In this document: one piece after another, positions 16,559 to 26,417 of the stretch
Layout of the letters: the number at the start of each line of letters is the position of its first letter
How positions within the stretch are numbered: the stretch's first letter is position 1
Assembly (NCBI RefSeq): GCF_002157855.1
Contig: NZ_CP020880.1
Coordinates: 3,534,001-3,598,000, forward strand
DNA length: 64,000 nucleotides
DNA from: Sutcliffiella horikoshii
Lineage (GTDB): Bacteria > Bacillota > Bacilli > Bacillales > Bacillaceae_I
Direction of reading: 5' to 3'
Program-made: the position numbers and the translations under genes
The notes under the pieces: model-generated
Told to the model about the DNA's origin: nothing
The model's database searches: none
The model's input: only the letters and a program-made list of their open reading frames with translations

Positions 16559-18067
16559 TTAATTTTCTTCTGTTTGTCCAAAACGTTCTACTAATGTTAC
16601 GAGGGTTCGAACCATCGCTCCGGTTCCACCGCTTGGTCCCAGATCATGAGCAGACTTGGAAGTGGCTGTACCAGCAATATCCAAGTGTACCCATGGTGTA
16701 CCCTCTGCAAATTCTCCGATGAACGCTCCTGCAAAAATGGCGTGGCCGTCACGACCAGGCGAGTTGTTCAAATCGGCTACTTTGCTGCTGCGAACTCTTT
16801 CTTTCGCATGATCAAAAATCGGAAGGCGCCACATTTCTTCTCCCGCTTCATGCGATGCTTCAAGTACTTGTTCAAACCATGCTTCGTCATTTGTCATCGC
16901 GCCTGTGGTGTGATGACCTAATGCAATAATGACTCCTCCTGTAAGAGTTGCCACGTCAACAAGATAGTTAGCTCCATGCTGTTTTGCATAGGTAACCGCA
17001 TCCGCTAAAACAAGACGCCCTTCCGCATCTGTGTTTAATATCTCGATCGTTTTTCCGCTCATGGATGTAATCACATCATCCGGTTTAAAGGCTTCTCCGC
17101 TAATCATATTGTCTGTAGAAGCAATAACTGCAAGAACATTCTGCTCCGGCTTCAGCTCACCAATCGCTTCCATCGCTCCAAGCACAGTTGCCGCTCCACC
17201 CATATCTGTTTTCATGCCGACAATGCCGTCTTTCGGTTTGATGGAGTACCCCCCAGTATCAAACGTGATTCCTTTTCCAACTAAACCAATAACATCTGTC
17301 CACTCTTCTTTTCCTTGATACTTCAACACGATCATCTTCGGAGGTTCCACGGACCCTTTGTTAACAGCTAACAAAGCACCCATACCAAGCTTCTCCATCT
17401 CTTCTTTTTCAAGAATTTCAAGTTCAAAGCCATACTTTTCTGCTAGTCCTGCAGCATGGTTTGCTAGATCTGTGGCGGTCAGCATATTCCCTGGCAGGTT
17501 AACAAGAGTACGAGCAGTATTTGTACCTTTTGCAAACACAAACCCTACATGTGCACTTGCTCCCACTTCTTCTTTATCATAATCTGTCAGTAGAACAACC
17601 TGCTCCACGTTCACTTCAGGTTCATTTGATTTTTGCTTAAATCCATCGTACTTATAAGTGGATAAAGGAAGGGACTCACCTAAAGCATGAGCAGCGTCCA
17701 GCACATCCACATCCTCCGTTACAAAAGTATCCAGCGCTACTACAACACTGTTAAGCTTAGATTCTTGTAGAGTTTTACCCACTTTACCAAACACTTTGCG
17801 TAATTCAACGAAAGTAAGTTTCTCTTCACGGCCTGTCCCCACTACAAAGATTCTTTTGTAGGAAGTTTTGCCAAATGTATGTATTCTTGCTAACTTTCCT
17901 TTTTTTGCAGATATGTCTCCGTCTTTTAATAATTGCGTCAGATGTCCTTCCAATTGGGAGTCTAGTTCTCCCAACAATCCATCCAATTTGCTATGTTTCT
18001 CAGAAAGGCCTACTACCAACGCCTCCTGTTGATTTGGAAAATCAGCTTCATTATGTACGACAAACAT
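16559..18067 (-). CDS. pepA: Leucyl aminopeptidase, M17 family
   Basis: A 502-residue cytosolic metallo-aminopeptidase that removes N-terminal residues from peptides. The N-terminal macro-like domain spans residues 1 to about 165; the catalytic domain follows. Metal and active-site landmarks are [15 protein letters not shown] near residue 262, [12 protein letters not shown] near 285 and the family signature [13 protein letters not shown] near 344, which holds the metal-binding Asp and Glu. RBS GGAGGTG precedes ATG 18067. It corresponds to B. subtilis yuiE and has its own terminator. Confidence 0.95.
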   Translation of the reverse strand: MFVVHNEADFPNQQEALVVGLSEKHSKLDGLLGELDSQLEGHLTQLLKDGDISAKKGKLARIHTFGKTSYKRIFVVGTGREEKLTFVELRKVFGKVGKTLQESKLNSVVVALDTFVTEDVDVLDAAHALGESLPLSTYKYDGFKQKSNEPEVNVEQVVLLTDYDKEEVGASAHVGFVFAKGTNTARTLVNLPGNMLTATDLANHAAGLAEKYGFELEILEKEEMEKLGMGALLAVNKGSVEPPKMIVLKYQGKEEWTDVIGLVGKGITFDTGGYSIKPKDGIVGMKTDMGGAATVLGAMEAIGELKPEQNVLAVIASTDNMISGEAFKPDDVITSMSGKTIEILNTDAEGRLVLADAVTYAKQHGANYLVDVATLTGGVIIALGHHTTGAMTNDEAWFEQVLEASHEAGEEMWRLPIFDHAKERVRSSKVADLNNSPGRDGHAIFAGAFIGEFAEGTPWVHLDIAGTATSKSAHDLGPSGGTGAMVRTLVTLVERFGQTEEN

Positions 18068-18167
18068 ATTCGAACACCTCCATATTATTGTAAGTTTATT
18101 ATACCGAACTTAAGGAAATAAGGGTATAGTAATAGTAACAACTGTAGAGAAAGGGCGATACTATCAA

Positions 18168-18650
18168 ATGGAGTTATTTTCTAATTTTCCTCTATGGGCT
18201 GCACTTGCAGCAATCGGATTTGCACAATTTGTAAAGGTTCCTATTCAATACATTGCTTCAAGAAGGATTGATTGGACCTTGATCACAAGTACAGGTGGTA
18301 TGCCAAGCTCACACTCTGCTGCGGTTACGGCATTAGCTACAGGCGTGGCCTTTGAAACTGGCTTGGATTCTCCTATATTTGCCGTTGCTGCCGTCTTTGC
18401 CATCATCGTGATGTTTGATGCAACCGGGGTGAGAAGACACGCGGGCGAGCAAGCAATTGTGTTAAACAAACTAGTGGGTGATTTCAACCGTTTTGTGGAA
18501 GAGACCAAGAAATGGCCGAAAATGAATGAGCAAGAAAAAGTGAAAGATTTGAAAGAACTACTTGGCCATAAACCGATCGAAGTGTTTTTTGGGGCAATTA
18601 CAGGGATTTTGCTGACCATCGTTTTGCATTACATTATACACGGCTTGTAA
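18168..18650 (+). CDS. yuiD: DUF212 divergent PAP2-like membrane protein YuiD
   Basis: A 160-residue protein of the DUF212 family, distantly related to PAP2 phosphatases. It begins with a hydrophobic segment (LWAALAAIGFAQFVKVP) and has STGGMPSSHSAAVTALATGVA near residues 42-62, carrying the PAP2-like SH pair. GVRRHAGEQA follows near residue 95, and a membrane segment closes it. Its biochemical role is unknown. It is divergent from pepA and lies nine bases before the cobalamin-binding protein gene, probably in one transcript. Confidence 0.9.
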   Translation: MELFSNFPLWAALAAIGFAQFVKVPIQYIASRRIDWTLITSTGGMPSSHSAAVTALATGVAFETGLDSPIFAVAAVFAIIVMFDATGVRRHAGEQAIVLNKLVGDFNRFVEETKKWPKMNEQEKVKDLKELLGHKPIEVFFGAITGILLTIVLHYIIHGL

Positions 18651-18664
18651 AGGAGGGGATGTGG

Positions 18665-19474
18665 ATGAGACTGGTATCCATCTGTCCGAGCAATACGGAG
18701 TTGCTTCACTATCTTGGATTGACAAGCAAACTAGTGGGAGTGGACGATTTCTCCGATTGGCCAAAAGAAGTTCTAGACCTTCCAAAGCTTGGACCAGATT
18801 TGACTATCAATATGGACAAACTTGAAGCGTTAGAACCTGACTTGGTTTTAGCCAGCCTAAGTGTCCCTGGAATGGAGAAGAACATTGAAGAGTTGGAAAA
18901 GCGCTCCATTCCTCATGTTGTACTAAATCCGCAATCACTCGAGGATATCGCAGGTGACTTGTTGACGGTAGGAGAATATACAAATCTTTCATCCAAGGCA
19001 AATGAGGTTGCTTCCTCTATGATGGAAATAATCCATACTTACAGACAGTGCGCAACAACATGTGAAAATAAACCCTCTTTGTATTGGGAATGGTGGCCAA
19101 AACCCATTTTCACTCCCGGCAAGATCAATTGGCTGACGGAAATAAGTGATTTGGCAGGGGCAGTCAATATCTTTTCCGATAAAGAGGTGGCAAGTTACCA
19201 GACGGAATGGGCAGAAGTGGTGGAAAAGAACCCTGATGCTATTTGTATGATTTGGGTTGGGGTAAAGGAGTCAAAAATGAACCCTAAGCATGTGATGAAA
19301 CGGGAAAACGCCGAGAACGTCCACGCTGTTCGAAACTCCGAAATACATGTATTAGAGGAGAGTCTCTATTGCAGGCCTTCTCCGAGGCTTATCTTAGGAT
19401 TACAAAAACTTGCAGCCCTTCTCCACCCTTCTAGCTACCCTGCATACAAGGGAGAAGACCCTTTACTGAAATAA
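18665..19474 (+). CDS. Cobalamin-binding protein, BtuF-like, without signal peptide
   Basis: A 269-residue protein with the helical-backbone fold of BtuF-type binding proteins: MRLVSICPSNTELLHYLGL at the start, LGPDLTINMDKLEALEPDLVLAS near residue 55, and YWEWWPKPIFTPGKINWLTE near 140. It has no signal peptide or lipobox, so it should be cytosolic, unlike true transport receptors. I choose ATG 18665, eight bases after AGGAGG; the ATG at 18659 is too close to the ribosome site. No vitamin B12 genes are nearby, so cobalamin binding is family inference only. Confidence 0.8.
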   Translation: MRLVSICPSNTELLHYLGLTSKLVGVDDFSDWPKEVLDLPKLGPDLTINMDKLEALEPDLVLASLSVPGMEKNIEELEKRSIPHVVLNPQSLEDIAGDLLTVGEYTNLSSKANEVASSMMEIIHTYRQCATTCENKPSLYWEWWPKPIFTPGKINWLTEISDLAGAVNIFSDKEVASYQTEWAEVVEKNPDAICMIWVGVKESKMNPKHVMKRENAENVHAVRNSEIHVLEESLYCRPSPRLILGLQKLAALLHPSSYPAYKGEDPLLK

Positions 19475-19475
19475 C

Positions 19476-19519
19476 AAAAAGCCGTATCTTCAGAAAACAT
19501 TCTGAAGGTACGGCTTTTA
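19476..19519. terminator. Shared terminator of convergent genes
   Basis: AAAAGCCGTATCTTCAGA and TCTGAAGGTACGGCTTTT form a long stem between the cobalamin-binding protein gene and yuiC. A and T runs on both sides suit both directions. Confidence 0.93.
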
Positions 19520-19521
19520 TG

Positions 19522-20244
19522 CTATTGTCCGCTGCCTCTATATTGCTGACGGAACACCTGCATGCTTTCTTCTTCGTTTAATTGTATTAATTCTTCCTCG
19601 GTCAATGTGCCATCGCCTTTTTTGATTATGTAAACATCGATGGTCTGCTTGCCCCAATCATTAAACACTTCATCCACTGTATCGTAGTAGAGATCAATTT
19701 TATTTCCTTTAATCGCACCGCCGATATCAGCCACCACTCCATAACCATAACCAGGTATAAATAGAATTGTCCCTATTGGAAAGACATTGATATCTGCTGC
19801 AATCGTCGAGTATAGATCCCTTTTAACTTTAAGACCTGAGTATGTAATCCCATAGCTTGGATCTCCTGGATTTTTACCTGTTGATTCATAGCCTGCTGTA
19901 TATCCCGTAGCGTGGACCGTATGTGTCTCGTACTGTTCCCAGTTTAGATCCTCTAGCGTCTTTGGCTTATCTATCGCCTCTTCTGCTGAAACTAAGGTAG
20001 GTGTCGCAGAAAGGAAGTTCAATTGTTTGATGTCTAGTCCAATTTTTTTAAAGAAGCCTTCTTTTTCTTCTTCTTGATTACCTTGTCCATTAGTGGCATA
20101 TATTTTATTTTCTTTTAGCCAGTTGTGAATGGTTGATGCCTCAACACCTGATATGGATTGGAAGGTTACAGACAAAGCAAGTACAAATAATAACCCAATA
20201 ACCGCCCTCCGACAAATTGTTTTCGCTAATTTCATGTGATTCAC
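19522..20244 (-). CDS. yuiC: 3D-domain secreted protein YuiC
   Basis: A 240-residue protein with an N-terminal membrane/signal segment ([15 protein letters not shown]) and a C-terminal 3D domain. The domain has [18 protein letters not shown] near residue 113 and the Asp-rich [19 protein letters not shown] near 172-190, from which the domain is named. Related proteins (B. subtilis YuiC, and Sps/RpfB-like domains) are lytic transglycosylase-like cell-wall enzymes, so a peptidoglycan role outside the membrane is likely. Either GTG 20244 or ATG 20235 could be the start. Confidence 0.88.
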   Translation of the reverse strand: MNHMKLAKTICRRAVIGLLFVLALSVTFQSISGVEASTIHNWLKENKIYATNGQGNQEEEKEGFFKKIGLDIKQLNFLSATPTLVSAEEAIDKPKTLEDLNWEQYETHTVHATGYTAGYESTGKNPGDPSYGITYSGLKVKRDLYSTIAADINVFPIGTILFIPGYGYGVVADIGGAIKGNKIDLYYDTVDEVFNDWGKQTIDVYIIKKGDGTLTEEELIQLNEEESMQVFRQQYRGSGQ

Positions 20245-20445
20245 TCACACTCCTCTCACAAGATATTCCTTCCCTGTTTTTAAGAAAAGTATTCCTTTTT
20301 TGTGAGAAAAGCTAGTAATCACCTATTTTTACCAAAAATAAATACTAGATTAGTGGAGTGTTTAGAGGCATTAAGTATTTAAATAAAAACGGACTAAAAG
20401 CGCCCGTTCCTTCTTTTGCATAAAACATTAGTTAGTGGTTAGTAA

Positions 20446-20575
20446 CCGCTGTTCCTTTCCGCAAATGGCTTCGCTTTCCTATGGGCGGTGCTTGAGCCTC
20501 CTCACAACGCTTCAGGGTCTCAAGCTACCGCTATCTCCCTCAGGAGTCTTCGCCTTTTACTCCAATCCACAGCTA
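20446..20575 (-). repeat. B-family repeat, copy 5 (module 3)
   Basis: A leftward B copy upstream of yuiC (CCGCTGTTCCTTTCCGCAAAT... to CAATCCACAGCTA). It pairs with the A copy at 20661-20788. Confidence 0.85.
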
Positions 20576-20660
20576 GAAGTTACTTGAACGAAGGGTTACT
20601 TCATTTTCAGTTAACTCGGTTAGGTCCTTTCATAAACCCTTAGGTAAATGAAGTTATCTC

Positions 20661-20788
20661 GTTGATTGTAGTGGAAGGCGCGCAGACGCCCGCGGGAGGA
20701 AGGGACAGGTGAGACCCCACAGGCTGCAAGCCGAGGAGGCTCACGGACCGCCCGCAGGCAAGCGAAGTGCCTGTAACGGAAATCAACC
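20661..20788 (+). repeat. A-family repeat, copy 3 (module 3)
   Basis: GTTGATTGTAGTGGAAGG to GTAACGGAAATCAAC with the shared core. It ends 22 bases outside the yuiB terminator. Confidence 0.87.
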
Positions 20789-20810
20789 GCATTAGATATT
20801 TTCATATTCA

Positions 20811-20846
20811 AAAAATAAGAACCGGCTGAAAGTGCCGATTCTTAAG
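20811..20846 (-). terminator. yuiB terminator
   Basis: AAGAATCGGCAC/GCCGGTTCTT stem followed on the leftward strand by TATTTTTTG, just after the yuiB stop. Confidence 0.85.
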
Positions 20847-20852
20847 GTGATG

Positions 20853-21182
20853 TTAAAACATTTGATATCCATTTTTTCGAAGCATTTTAATAACGATACC
20901 AGAAGTTATTGCTCCAGCTAAACCACTCACCAAAATAGTGATATCTGCAACCTGCAAGGAAGCAACCTCTGAGCCGAGTTTTGAAAAAGCACTGGCAGGC
21001 TCCCTGAAATAATCGATCAATCTCATATCATCCTGAGCGATGATCCAAACACATACGATTGGATAAATGATGGCCATTATCCAAGACATGCGCAATAACA
21101 TATTTAAAAGGAATCCAATTCCAAAGAAAAGCACAAAAAATAAGACGACAGATATAAGTAAAATTGGTATATTCAATACCAA
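20853..21182 (-). CDS. yuiB: YuiB family membrane protein
   Basis: A 109-residue protein with three hydrophobic segments (IPILLISVVLFFVLFFGIGF, MAIIYPIVCVWIIA, ADITILVSGLAGAITSGIV). A central loop with DYFREPASAF probably faces one side of the membrane. It matches B. subtilis YuiB in size and position, between yuiA and yuiC. Its function is unknown. RBS GGAGGTG precedes the ATG. Confidence 0.82.
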   Translation of the reverse strand: MVLNIPILLISVVLFFVLFFGIGFLLNMLLRMSWIMAIIYPIVCVWIIAQDDMRLIDYFREPASAFSKLGSEVASLQVADITILVSGLAGAITSGIVIKMLRKNGYQMF

Positions 21183-21254
21183 GCACCTCCATTACACATC
21201 TTTCCTTAGTGTACTGAAAGCGTTGATACGAGTCAATTATTTTTGGCAATCAAA

Positions 21255-21323
21255 CAAAAACACAATCGCAATTGTCCTAAATACGCCATAAATGGCCTAT
21301 CGTAGAACTAGCGCGATTGTGTG
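21255..21323 (-). terminator. Hairpin between yuiA and yuiB
   Basis: CACACAATCGC and GCGATTGTG form the outer stem around a long loop, with TTTTTG following on the leftward strand. It likely terminates or attenuates transcription from yuiA into yuiB. Confidence 0.65.
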
Positions 21324-21348
21324 GAAAACACCTTAAGCCTTAAGCTAT

Positions 21349-21471
21349 TTATTTTCTTCCGCTTCCTCCACAGCAGGAACAAGTTTCTGATCCGCCTAGC
21401 AGTAGTTGAAAATACCCTTTACCTGAGCAATACGGGCAATCCTTCTTCTCTGTTTGCAGTTGATTTTTCAT
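21349..21471 (-). CDS. yuiA: Small cysteine-rich protein YuiA
   Basis: A 40-residue protein read leftward from ATG 21471 (GGAGGGATAGGGA ribosome site) to TAA 21349: MKNQLQTEKKDCPYCSGKGY, then QLLLGGSETCSCCGGSGRK. It carries two CxxC-type knuckles with glycines (CPYCSGKG and CSCCGGSG), a DnaJ-like zinc-finger pattern that probably binds one zinc ion. Size, motif and position next to yuiB match B. subtilis YuiA. The role is unknown. Confidence 0.88.
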   Translation of the reverse strand: MKNQLQTEKKDCPYCSGKGYFQLLLGGSETCSCCGGSGRK

Positions 21472-21645
21472 TCCCTATCCCTCCAGATGATTTTTCTAAA
21501 AACAGAATTTAATTTAATTTTCTGATAATATACCATCTCTTTAAGGAAAAAGGAAAGGGACAAAAACGACCGAAAAATACGATGTAAGCGAATACATCTT
21601 ATCCAATCTTTCTGTTTCTTACTTTATCTTAAATTTACAGAATTA

Positions 21646-22125
21646 TTAGAAAAATAACTTGTACGCACTATAGTTGAAAACGTGTCCGGGATTCATGGCA
21701 TTCGTTTCTTTTAACATAGAAAGGTTTGTAAGCTTGGAGCAATAGTGTATAAGTAACGAAGAATCTGGATCACTCTCCAATTCCTCAAGCGATTTAAACG
21801 CTGCGTCAGATAGTTCGCTTTCTTGATAGACAACTTCGCTATTTAAGGGCGTACATAAAAACAGGAGCATATTATCGCTAATCGTTTCCTTAATCACTCC
21901 AGATCTGACTCCAACCAGACCTTCTACTTTTACGCTGATGCCTGTTTCCTCTAATATTTCTCGAGCAACCGCCTCATCTACGGTTTCGTTTGCTTCCACA
22001 AATCCTGCAGGAAAGGACCACTTTCCCTTCAGTCCTCCATAGCGTTTTTTCACGACAAGCCATTTTCCGTCATCCGCTACCACAATCCCAGCAACCGCGA
22101 GCCAGACATTCTCTCTTTTCCCCAT
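21646..22125 (-). CDS. NUDIX hydrolase
   Basis: A 159-residue protein with a complete Nudix box: GFVEANETVDEAVAREILEE followed by TGI, at about residues 41-63. It contains the G-x5-E-x7-REUxEExGU pattern that binds the metal and cleaves a nucleoside diphosphate linked to another group. The N-terminus WLAVAGIVVADDGKWLVVKK is the usual first strand. It is leftward, between yumB and yuiA, with its own ribosome site. The substrate cannot be predicted; house-cleaning of oxidised nucleotides or cofactor hydrolysis are options. Confidence 0.9.
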   Translation of the reverse strand: MGKRENVWLAVAGIVVADDGKWLVVKKRYGGLKGKWSFPAGFVEANETVDEAVAREILEETGISVKVEGLVGVRSGVIKETISDNMLLFLCTPLNSEVVYQESELSDAAFKSLEELESDPDSSLLIHYCSKLTNLSMLKETNAMNPGHVFNYSAYKLFF

Positions 22126-22188
22126 CTTATCGTCCCCCTGTTTCTATCCAATACTGTAATGGTATCAGGAAAAAAGGCAAAAAGAAAA

Positions 22189-22215
22189 GCTGCACGTTAT
22201 AAAAATGTGCAGCTC
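22189..22215 (-). terminator. yumB terminator
   Basis: AGCTGCACA...TGTGCAGCT-type hairpin (AGCTGCAC/GTGCAGCT) followed on the leftward strand by TTTCTTTTTG. Confidence 0.85.
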
Positions 22216-22227
22216 TCAAGATATAGC

Positions 22228-23445
22228 TTATAATACGTTGAATTTACCTTTTTTCATTACTAGTCCAGCTCCACCAATCATGTAAAGAGCACGGTTATCA
22301 ACCATTTTCTTCATGAAGGAAGCTTTGGAACCCCAGATTTTGCGACCAAATACTACACCGATTGCATCGTCTTCGCCTAAAGAACAAACTGTTCCTTTTA
22401 GGTCTGGAGTGAAAGTTTGTAATTCGCCTTGGCCACGAACCAATACTGCCAAGTTTTTCGCACATACTTCCCCTTGCTGCATCGCGATTTGAGCAGTTGG
22501 AGGGTATGGGCGGTTGATTTCTTCGTTGATGATAAGAGAGCAATCCCCAACGATGAATACATCTTCATGTCCAGGAGCGCGCAAGTAAGGATCTACTTTC
22601 ACACGGCCACGCATGTTTTCGAAACCGGAATCTTCCACCAAGTGGTTTCCACGTACACCAGCAGCCCAAACAACTGTACCAGCTTTGATTTCTTCCACTT
22701 CTTCGTCTTTAGCAACGATGATTCCTTCTTCAGTAGCTTCTTTGATCGCTGTGCCAATTTTGAACTCAACGCCTTTACGCTCAAGCGTGTTTACAGCGTA
22801 TTCTACTAGTTCTGGATCAAATCCAGGAAGTACAGTCGGTGCTGCTTCTACACACACGATGCGTACTTTTTCTTTAGGAATATCAAACTCTTGGCAAAGT
22901 TCAGGAACACGGTTAACTAATTCTCCAAGGAACTCGATACCAGTGAATCCAGCTCCACCAACTACGATTGTTAAACGATCGTCGCGACGGTGTGCTTCTG
23001 TGTTGTAAGTAGCAAATTGATATTCGATATGCTCACGGATTTTACGAGCAACATTTAAGTTTGCGATCGTGAACGCATGCTCTTTTAACCCTTTGATTCC
23101 AAAAGTCTCTGCTTCATAACCAAGACCAACAACAAGGTAGTCATACGCAATTTCTCCGCCTTTAGTCAATGCAACAGTTTTCGCTTCACGGTTGATGCCT
23201 GTTACTGTATCGTGTAAGAAATGAATCTTGCTGCGATCAATAACATCAGAAATTTTGTAACGAGTGCGATCAGCTGGCAATGTTCCTGCTGATGCTTCGT
23301 GTAACCATGTTGACTCGTAATGGTAATCGTTTTTGTTTACCAACGTAATATCGGCTTCATTGACACCGATCATTTTTTGAAGACGAACAGCCGTTACAAG
23401 TCCACCGTAACCTGCACCTAGAATAACTATACTTGGCTTTTTCAA
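22228..23445 (-). CDS. yumB: Type II NADH dehydrogenase (NDH-2)
   Basis: A 405-residue single-subunit flavoprotein that passes electrons from NADH to menaquinone without pumping protons. The FAD-binding motif [13 protein letters not shown] is near residue 6, the NADH-binding motif [16 protein letters not shown] near 160 and a second FAD contact FIVGDCS near 300. The C-terminal part probably rests on the membrane. I place the start at TTG 23445, preceded by AAAGGTGTGA; the longer ATG frame adds 22 residues without a ribosome site. A Rex-like operator lies 120 bases upstream, fitting NADH-responsive control. It corresponds to B. subtilis yumB. Confidence 0.93.
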   Translation of the reverse strand: MKKPSIVILGAGYGGLVTAVRLQKMIGVNEADITLVNKNDYHYESTWLHEASAGTLPADRTRYKISDVIDRSKIHFLHDTVTGINREAKTVALTKGGEIAYDYLVVGLGYEAETFGIKGLKEHAFTIANLNVARKIREHIEYQFATYNTEAHRRDDRLTIVVGGAGFTGIEFLGELVNRVPELCQEFDIPKEKVRIVCVEAAPTVLPGFDPELVEYAVNTLERKGVEFKIGTAIKEATEEGIIVAKDEEVEEIKAGTVVWAAGVRGNHLVEDSGFENMRGRVKVDPYLRAPGHEDVFIVGDCSLIINEEINRPYPPTAQIAMQQGEVCAKNLAVLVRGQGELQTFTPDLKGTVCSLGEDDAIGVVFGRKIWGSKASFMKKMVDNRALYMIGGAGLVMKKGKFNVL

Positions 23446-23564
23446 ATGAATCACACCTTTTATATTGAAATTTTTTATAAAATAAATATGAAGACATGGA
23501 ACAAATCCCACTGTACCTATTCTTACTATCCACTATTAAGATAAAATTTATTAGAAATAAATGA

Positions 23565-23582
23565 TTGTGAAATACTTCACGA
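23565..23582. promoter_or_regulatory. Candidate Rex operator upstream of yumB
   Basis: TTGTGAAATACTTCACGA matches the Rex consensus TTGTGAANNNNTTCACAA except at one base. Rex represses respiratory and fermentative genes when the NADH/NAD+ ratio is low, and B. subtilis Rex controls an ndh gene. The site lies in the 409-base space between divergent yumB and yumC, nearer yumB. The rest of that space is AT-rich, with no other gene evident. Confidence 0.65.
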
Positions 23583-23854
23583 ATATGGACGGCAAAAAAG
23601 TGCGAAATTTGTCACAAAGAAACTTAACCTACCTAACATCATATTCTTTTTCCGTCATTTTTTCAAGACAAAATCGTAGTTTAAAAAGCTTTAAAATATT
23701 CGGAAAAAACAAGTAATTTCGTACATAAATACCTGAATTTCTATCTATTTTCAGTATATGTTCCCCTTTTTCCTAGGTTGAAAACAGAAATTGTGAGAAA
23801 ATTATGCTATGATAAAGAAAGAAAGTTAACAATTGTTTAGGGGGATAGATTAAG

Positions 23855-24847
23855 ATGAGCGAAGAACAAAAAGTATTTGACATCACCATCATCGGTGGAG
23901 GGCCAACTGGCTTATTCACTGCTTTCTACGGAGGTATGAGGCAGGCTAGCGTCAAAATCATTGAAAGTCTTCCACAATTGGGTGGACAGTTATCCGCGTT
24001 ATACCCCGAAAAGTACATATATGATATTGCCGGGTTCCCAAAAATCCGTGCACAAGAATTGATCAACAACCTAAAAGAACAGATGGCCAAGTTTGAGCCA
24101 ACGGTTGCACTTGAGCAATCCGTACAAACCCTTGAAAAAATGGGAGACGGCACGTTCAAGATTGTGACAGATAAAGAAACACACTATTCCAAAGCAGTTA
24201 TCATCACAGCCGGGAATGGAGCATTCCAACCACGCCGCCTTGAGCTTGAGAATGCTAAGGAATATGAGAACAAGAACATCCACTATTTTGTGGACGATAT
24301 GAATAAATTTGCTGGCAAAAAAGTCGTTGTATTTGGCGGCGGGGATTCCGCTGTTGACTGGGCATTAATGCTTGAACCAATAGCTGAGAAAGTAACACTT
24401 GTTCACCGTCGTGATAAATTCCGTGCACACGAGCACAGTGTAGAAACATTAATGAATTCTAAAGTGGAAATTAATACGCCATACGTGCCGGCAGAACTGA
24501 TCGGTGACGAGAATGCAATCAATCAGGTTGTCCTCGAAAAAGTGAAATCCGAAGACCGTGAAGTGTTGGATGTTGATGATGTAATTGTAAACTATGGATT
24601 TGTTTCCTCCCTTGGTCCTATCAAGGATTGGGGACTTGAAATCGAAAAGAATTCCATCGTGGTCAATTCCAAAATGGAAACGAACATCTCCGGAATTTAT
24701 GCTGCCGGTGATATTTGCACCTACGAAGGAAAAGTGAAACTAATCGCTTGCGGCTTTGGCGAGGCACCAACTGCTGTAAACAACGCCAAATCCTATATCG
24801 ATCCAAAAGCAAAAGTACAACCGCTTCATAGTACTAGTTTATTCTAA
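23855..24847 (+). CDS. yumC: Ferredoxin/flavodoxin-NADP+ reductase, thioredoxin-reductase type
   Basis: A 330-residue flavoenzyme of the bacterial FNR type related to thioredoxin reductase. The FAD motif [16 protein letters not shown] is near residue 12 and the NADPH motif [15 protein letters not shown] near 158. There is no CxxC redox pair between the domains, which separates it from thioredoxin reductase. [14 protein letters not shown] near 290 contacts FAD. It moves electrons between NADPH and ferredoxin or flavodoxin. It is divergent from yumB as in B. subtilis. RBS AGGGGG precedes the ATG. Confidence 0.93.
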   Translation: MSEEQKVFDITIIGGGPTGLFTAFYGGMRQASVKIIESLPQLGGQLSALYPEKYIYDIAGFPKIRAQELINNLKEQMAKFEPTVALEQSVQTLEKMGDGTFKIVTDKETHYSKAVIITAGNGAFQPRRLELENAKEYENKNIHYFVDDMNKFAGKKVVVFGGGDSAVDWALMLEPIAEKVTLVHRRDKFRAHEHSVETLMNSKVEINTPYVPAELIGDENAINQVVLEKVKSEDREVLDVDDVIVNYGFVSSLGPIKDWGLEIEKNSIVVNSKMETNISGIYAAGDICTYEGKVKLIACGFGEAPTAVNNAKSYIDPKAKVQPLHSTSLF

Positions 24848-24866
24848 GCTGGCTATGAAGGTGCAG

Positions 24867-24899
24867 CCAACCCTTGTGGAAACTGGGGTTGGTTTTTTG
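24867..24899 (+). terminator. yumC terminator
   Basis: CCAACCC and GGGGTTGG form the stem, followed by TTTTTTG. Confidence 0.85.
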
Positions 24900-25075
24900 T
24901 GTTTAGGAGACATTTACCCTGTAACCTTCCTCTATTACTCGCCGTCTAACTTATAATGCAAAGCCATTCGCTAAATTCTCCGCACAAAATGCAGTTATCG
25001 GAACCCTGGGAGTGGCACTAGTGATTGGCGCATGCTTCTTCTATCGCTGGAAAAGCACAAAATATTTGAGCATGG

Positions 25076-25110
25076 AAAAAGCACCTCTCTATGGGTAAAG
25101 GTGCTTTTCT
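25076..25110 (-). terminator. Terminator of the gene at 25123-25818
   Basis: AAAGCACC and AGGTGCTTTT hairpin with A and T runs on both sides, 12 bases beyond the leftward stop codon. Confidence 0.8.
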
Positions 25111-25122
25111 TGTTTTATACGT

Positions 25123-25818
25123 CTACCAAAAGACAACAATCTTGCCATTATCGATGCTGATGAAATATCCTACATAATTCCCAAGGTCTACATTAACCTC
25201 TTCCCCAGTTTCCAGGACGTGTTGAATGCCCTCAACGATCCCGGTATACTCCGTCCAAGTGTCTGCGGAAAAATAGTCGATCAACACTTCTGCATGTGTA
25301 GGGTCTGCCACAGCTGCCCCTGTGCTCATGGAAAGTAAAATGCCTTCTGTCTCATGGTAGATCATAAATCCGTCTGATTCTGGAATGCCATACAGATTGG
25401 CGCCATGCTTTTCTGCGATGGCTATATGGCTTTTAAATTTTTCGTCATATATTTTGTGATAGGTATAGTCTCCTAAAGTGACTGTTTCAGGTTGCTCTTC
25501 CACGTCATTATTCTTGTGGTCAATTGTTTCAGGGGTAGAAGGTTCATCTCGTGGAGCTTCTGTTGGATTTTCTACCGGCTCAGTACTTACTTCTGTAACT
25601 TCTACTACTTCATTGGTATCTGCTTCATTGCTATCTATGGAAAATGTATTAGATGGTATCGCCATGCGTACATATTGATTGGAAGGTTTTTTTGAATGAA
25701 ATTGATATGATTCACTTGCCTGTGTGTCAACTCCCTGACAGGAAGCTCCGATACTTGCAAACCCTAGTGCCGACAAAAGAATAATTGCCATGCTCTTTTT
25801 ACCTTTCAATGCGACCAC
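25123..25818 (-). CDS. Secreted or lipid-anchored protein of unknown function
   Basis: A 231-residue protein with an N-terminal signal segment (AIILLSALGFASIGASCQG). The Cys could be lipidated, but the -3 residue is Gly, not the usual Leu/Val, so this is uncertain. Residues 65-105 are a Thr/Pro/Glu-rich linker. The C-terminal 125 residues form a compact domain (HKIYDEKFKSHIAIAEKHGANL ... YFSADTWTEYTG) without a motif I recognise. It sits alone between yumC and yutM and has its own terminator. It may be a lineage-specific envelope protein. Confidence 0.65.
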   Translation of the reverse strand: MVALKGKKSMAIILLSALGFASIGASCQGVDTQASESYQFHSKKPSNQYVRMAIPSNTFSIDSNEADTNEVVEVTEVSTEPVENPTEAPRDEPSTPETIDHKNNDVEEQPETVTLGDYTYHKIYDEKFKSHIAIAEKHGANLYGIPESDGFMIYHETEGILLSMSTGAAVADPTHAEVLIDYFSADTWTEYTGIVEGIQHVLETGEEVNVDLGNYVGYFISIDNGKIVVFW

Positions 25819-25894
25819 TCCTTCTCTTTCACCTAACTATATAGACGGTTTAGAGTGGCAGTTGGTTTCATAATTATGGAAAATAAACAAAATA

Positions 25895-25930
25895 AAAAAC
25901 TCGGATAACCTGACAGGCTACCCAAGCTTT
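25895..25930 (-). terminator. yutM terminator
   Basis: CTTGGGTAGCC/GGTTATCCGAG stem with G-U pairs, then TTTTTTATTTTG on the leftward strand. Confidence 0.75.
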
Positions 25931-25940
25931 TGACTATTAT

Positions 25941-26303
25941 TTAGCATTCTTCCGGCTTTCCAGCTTCCGTCGCTGTACGGAAGGATGAACCACAGCCGCA
26001 ATTTGCAATTGCGTTCGGATTGTCGATGGTGAATCCGCCGCCCATCATGGATTGTTTGAAATCGATTTTTACATCTTGAAGAATTGGCTTGCTTTCGGCA
26101 TCGATTAAGATCTTAATCCCATGCTGTTCCAATTCGATGTCCTTTTCGCCTTTTTCTTCTTCAAAACCCATACCGTAAGAAAGACCGCTACATCCTCCAC
26201 CTTTCACGCCTACACGTAAAAAGACCGATTCATCGCCGTGTTCTTTCATCATATCTTTTATTTGAAAAGCTGCTGCTTCTGTAATTGTAATAACATCACT
26301 CAT
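25941..26303 (-). CDS. yutM: A-type Fe-S carrier (IscA/ErpA/HesB family)
   Basis: A 120-residue A-type carrier that delivers iron-sulfur clusters to apo-enzymes. The three conserved cysteines are present: the first in GVKGGGCSGLSYGM near residue 38, the other two in NCGCGSSF near residue 103. It matches B. subtilis YutM in position beside dapF. RBS GGAGGTG precedes the ATG. The window also encodes SufB, SufU, SufS and the NifU-like YutI, so it holds much of the Fe-S machinery. The C-terminus ends in another Cys (PEEC). Confidence 0.92.
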   Translation of the reverse strand: MSDVITITEAAAFQIKDMMKEHGDESVFLRVGVKGGGCSGLSYGMGFEEEKGEKDIELEQHGIKILIDAESKPILQDVKIDFKQSMMGGGFTIDNPNAIANCGCGSSFRTATEAGKPEEC

Positions 26304-26417
26304 ATGTTACACCTCCCAATGTATTTCCATTTCCATTAGCTTCATTATATCGTGAAATGGAAGTCTGCTCAAACTTACTGCTTTGATAGTATATGCAAAA
26401 GGAACAAGCCATTGTGA

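Noticed and set aside
24919-25098. Open stretch with a membrane-like peptide (NAVIGTLGVALVIGACFFY) after yumC
   Set aside because: It has no start codon or ribosome site in frame and ends in a terminator. It may be a relic of a lost membrane protein gene, but this cannot be supported.
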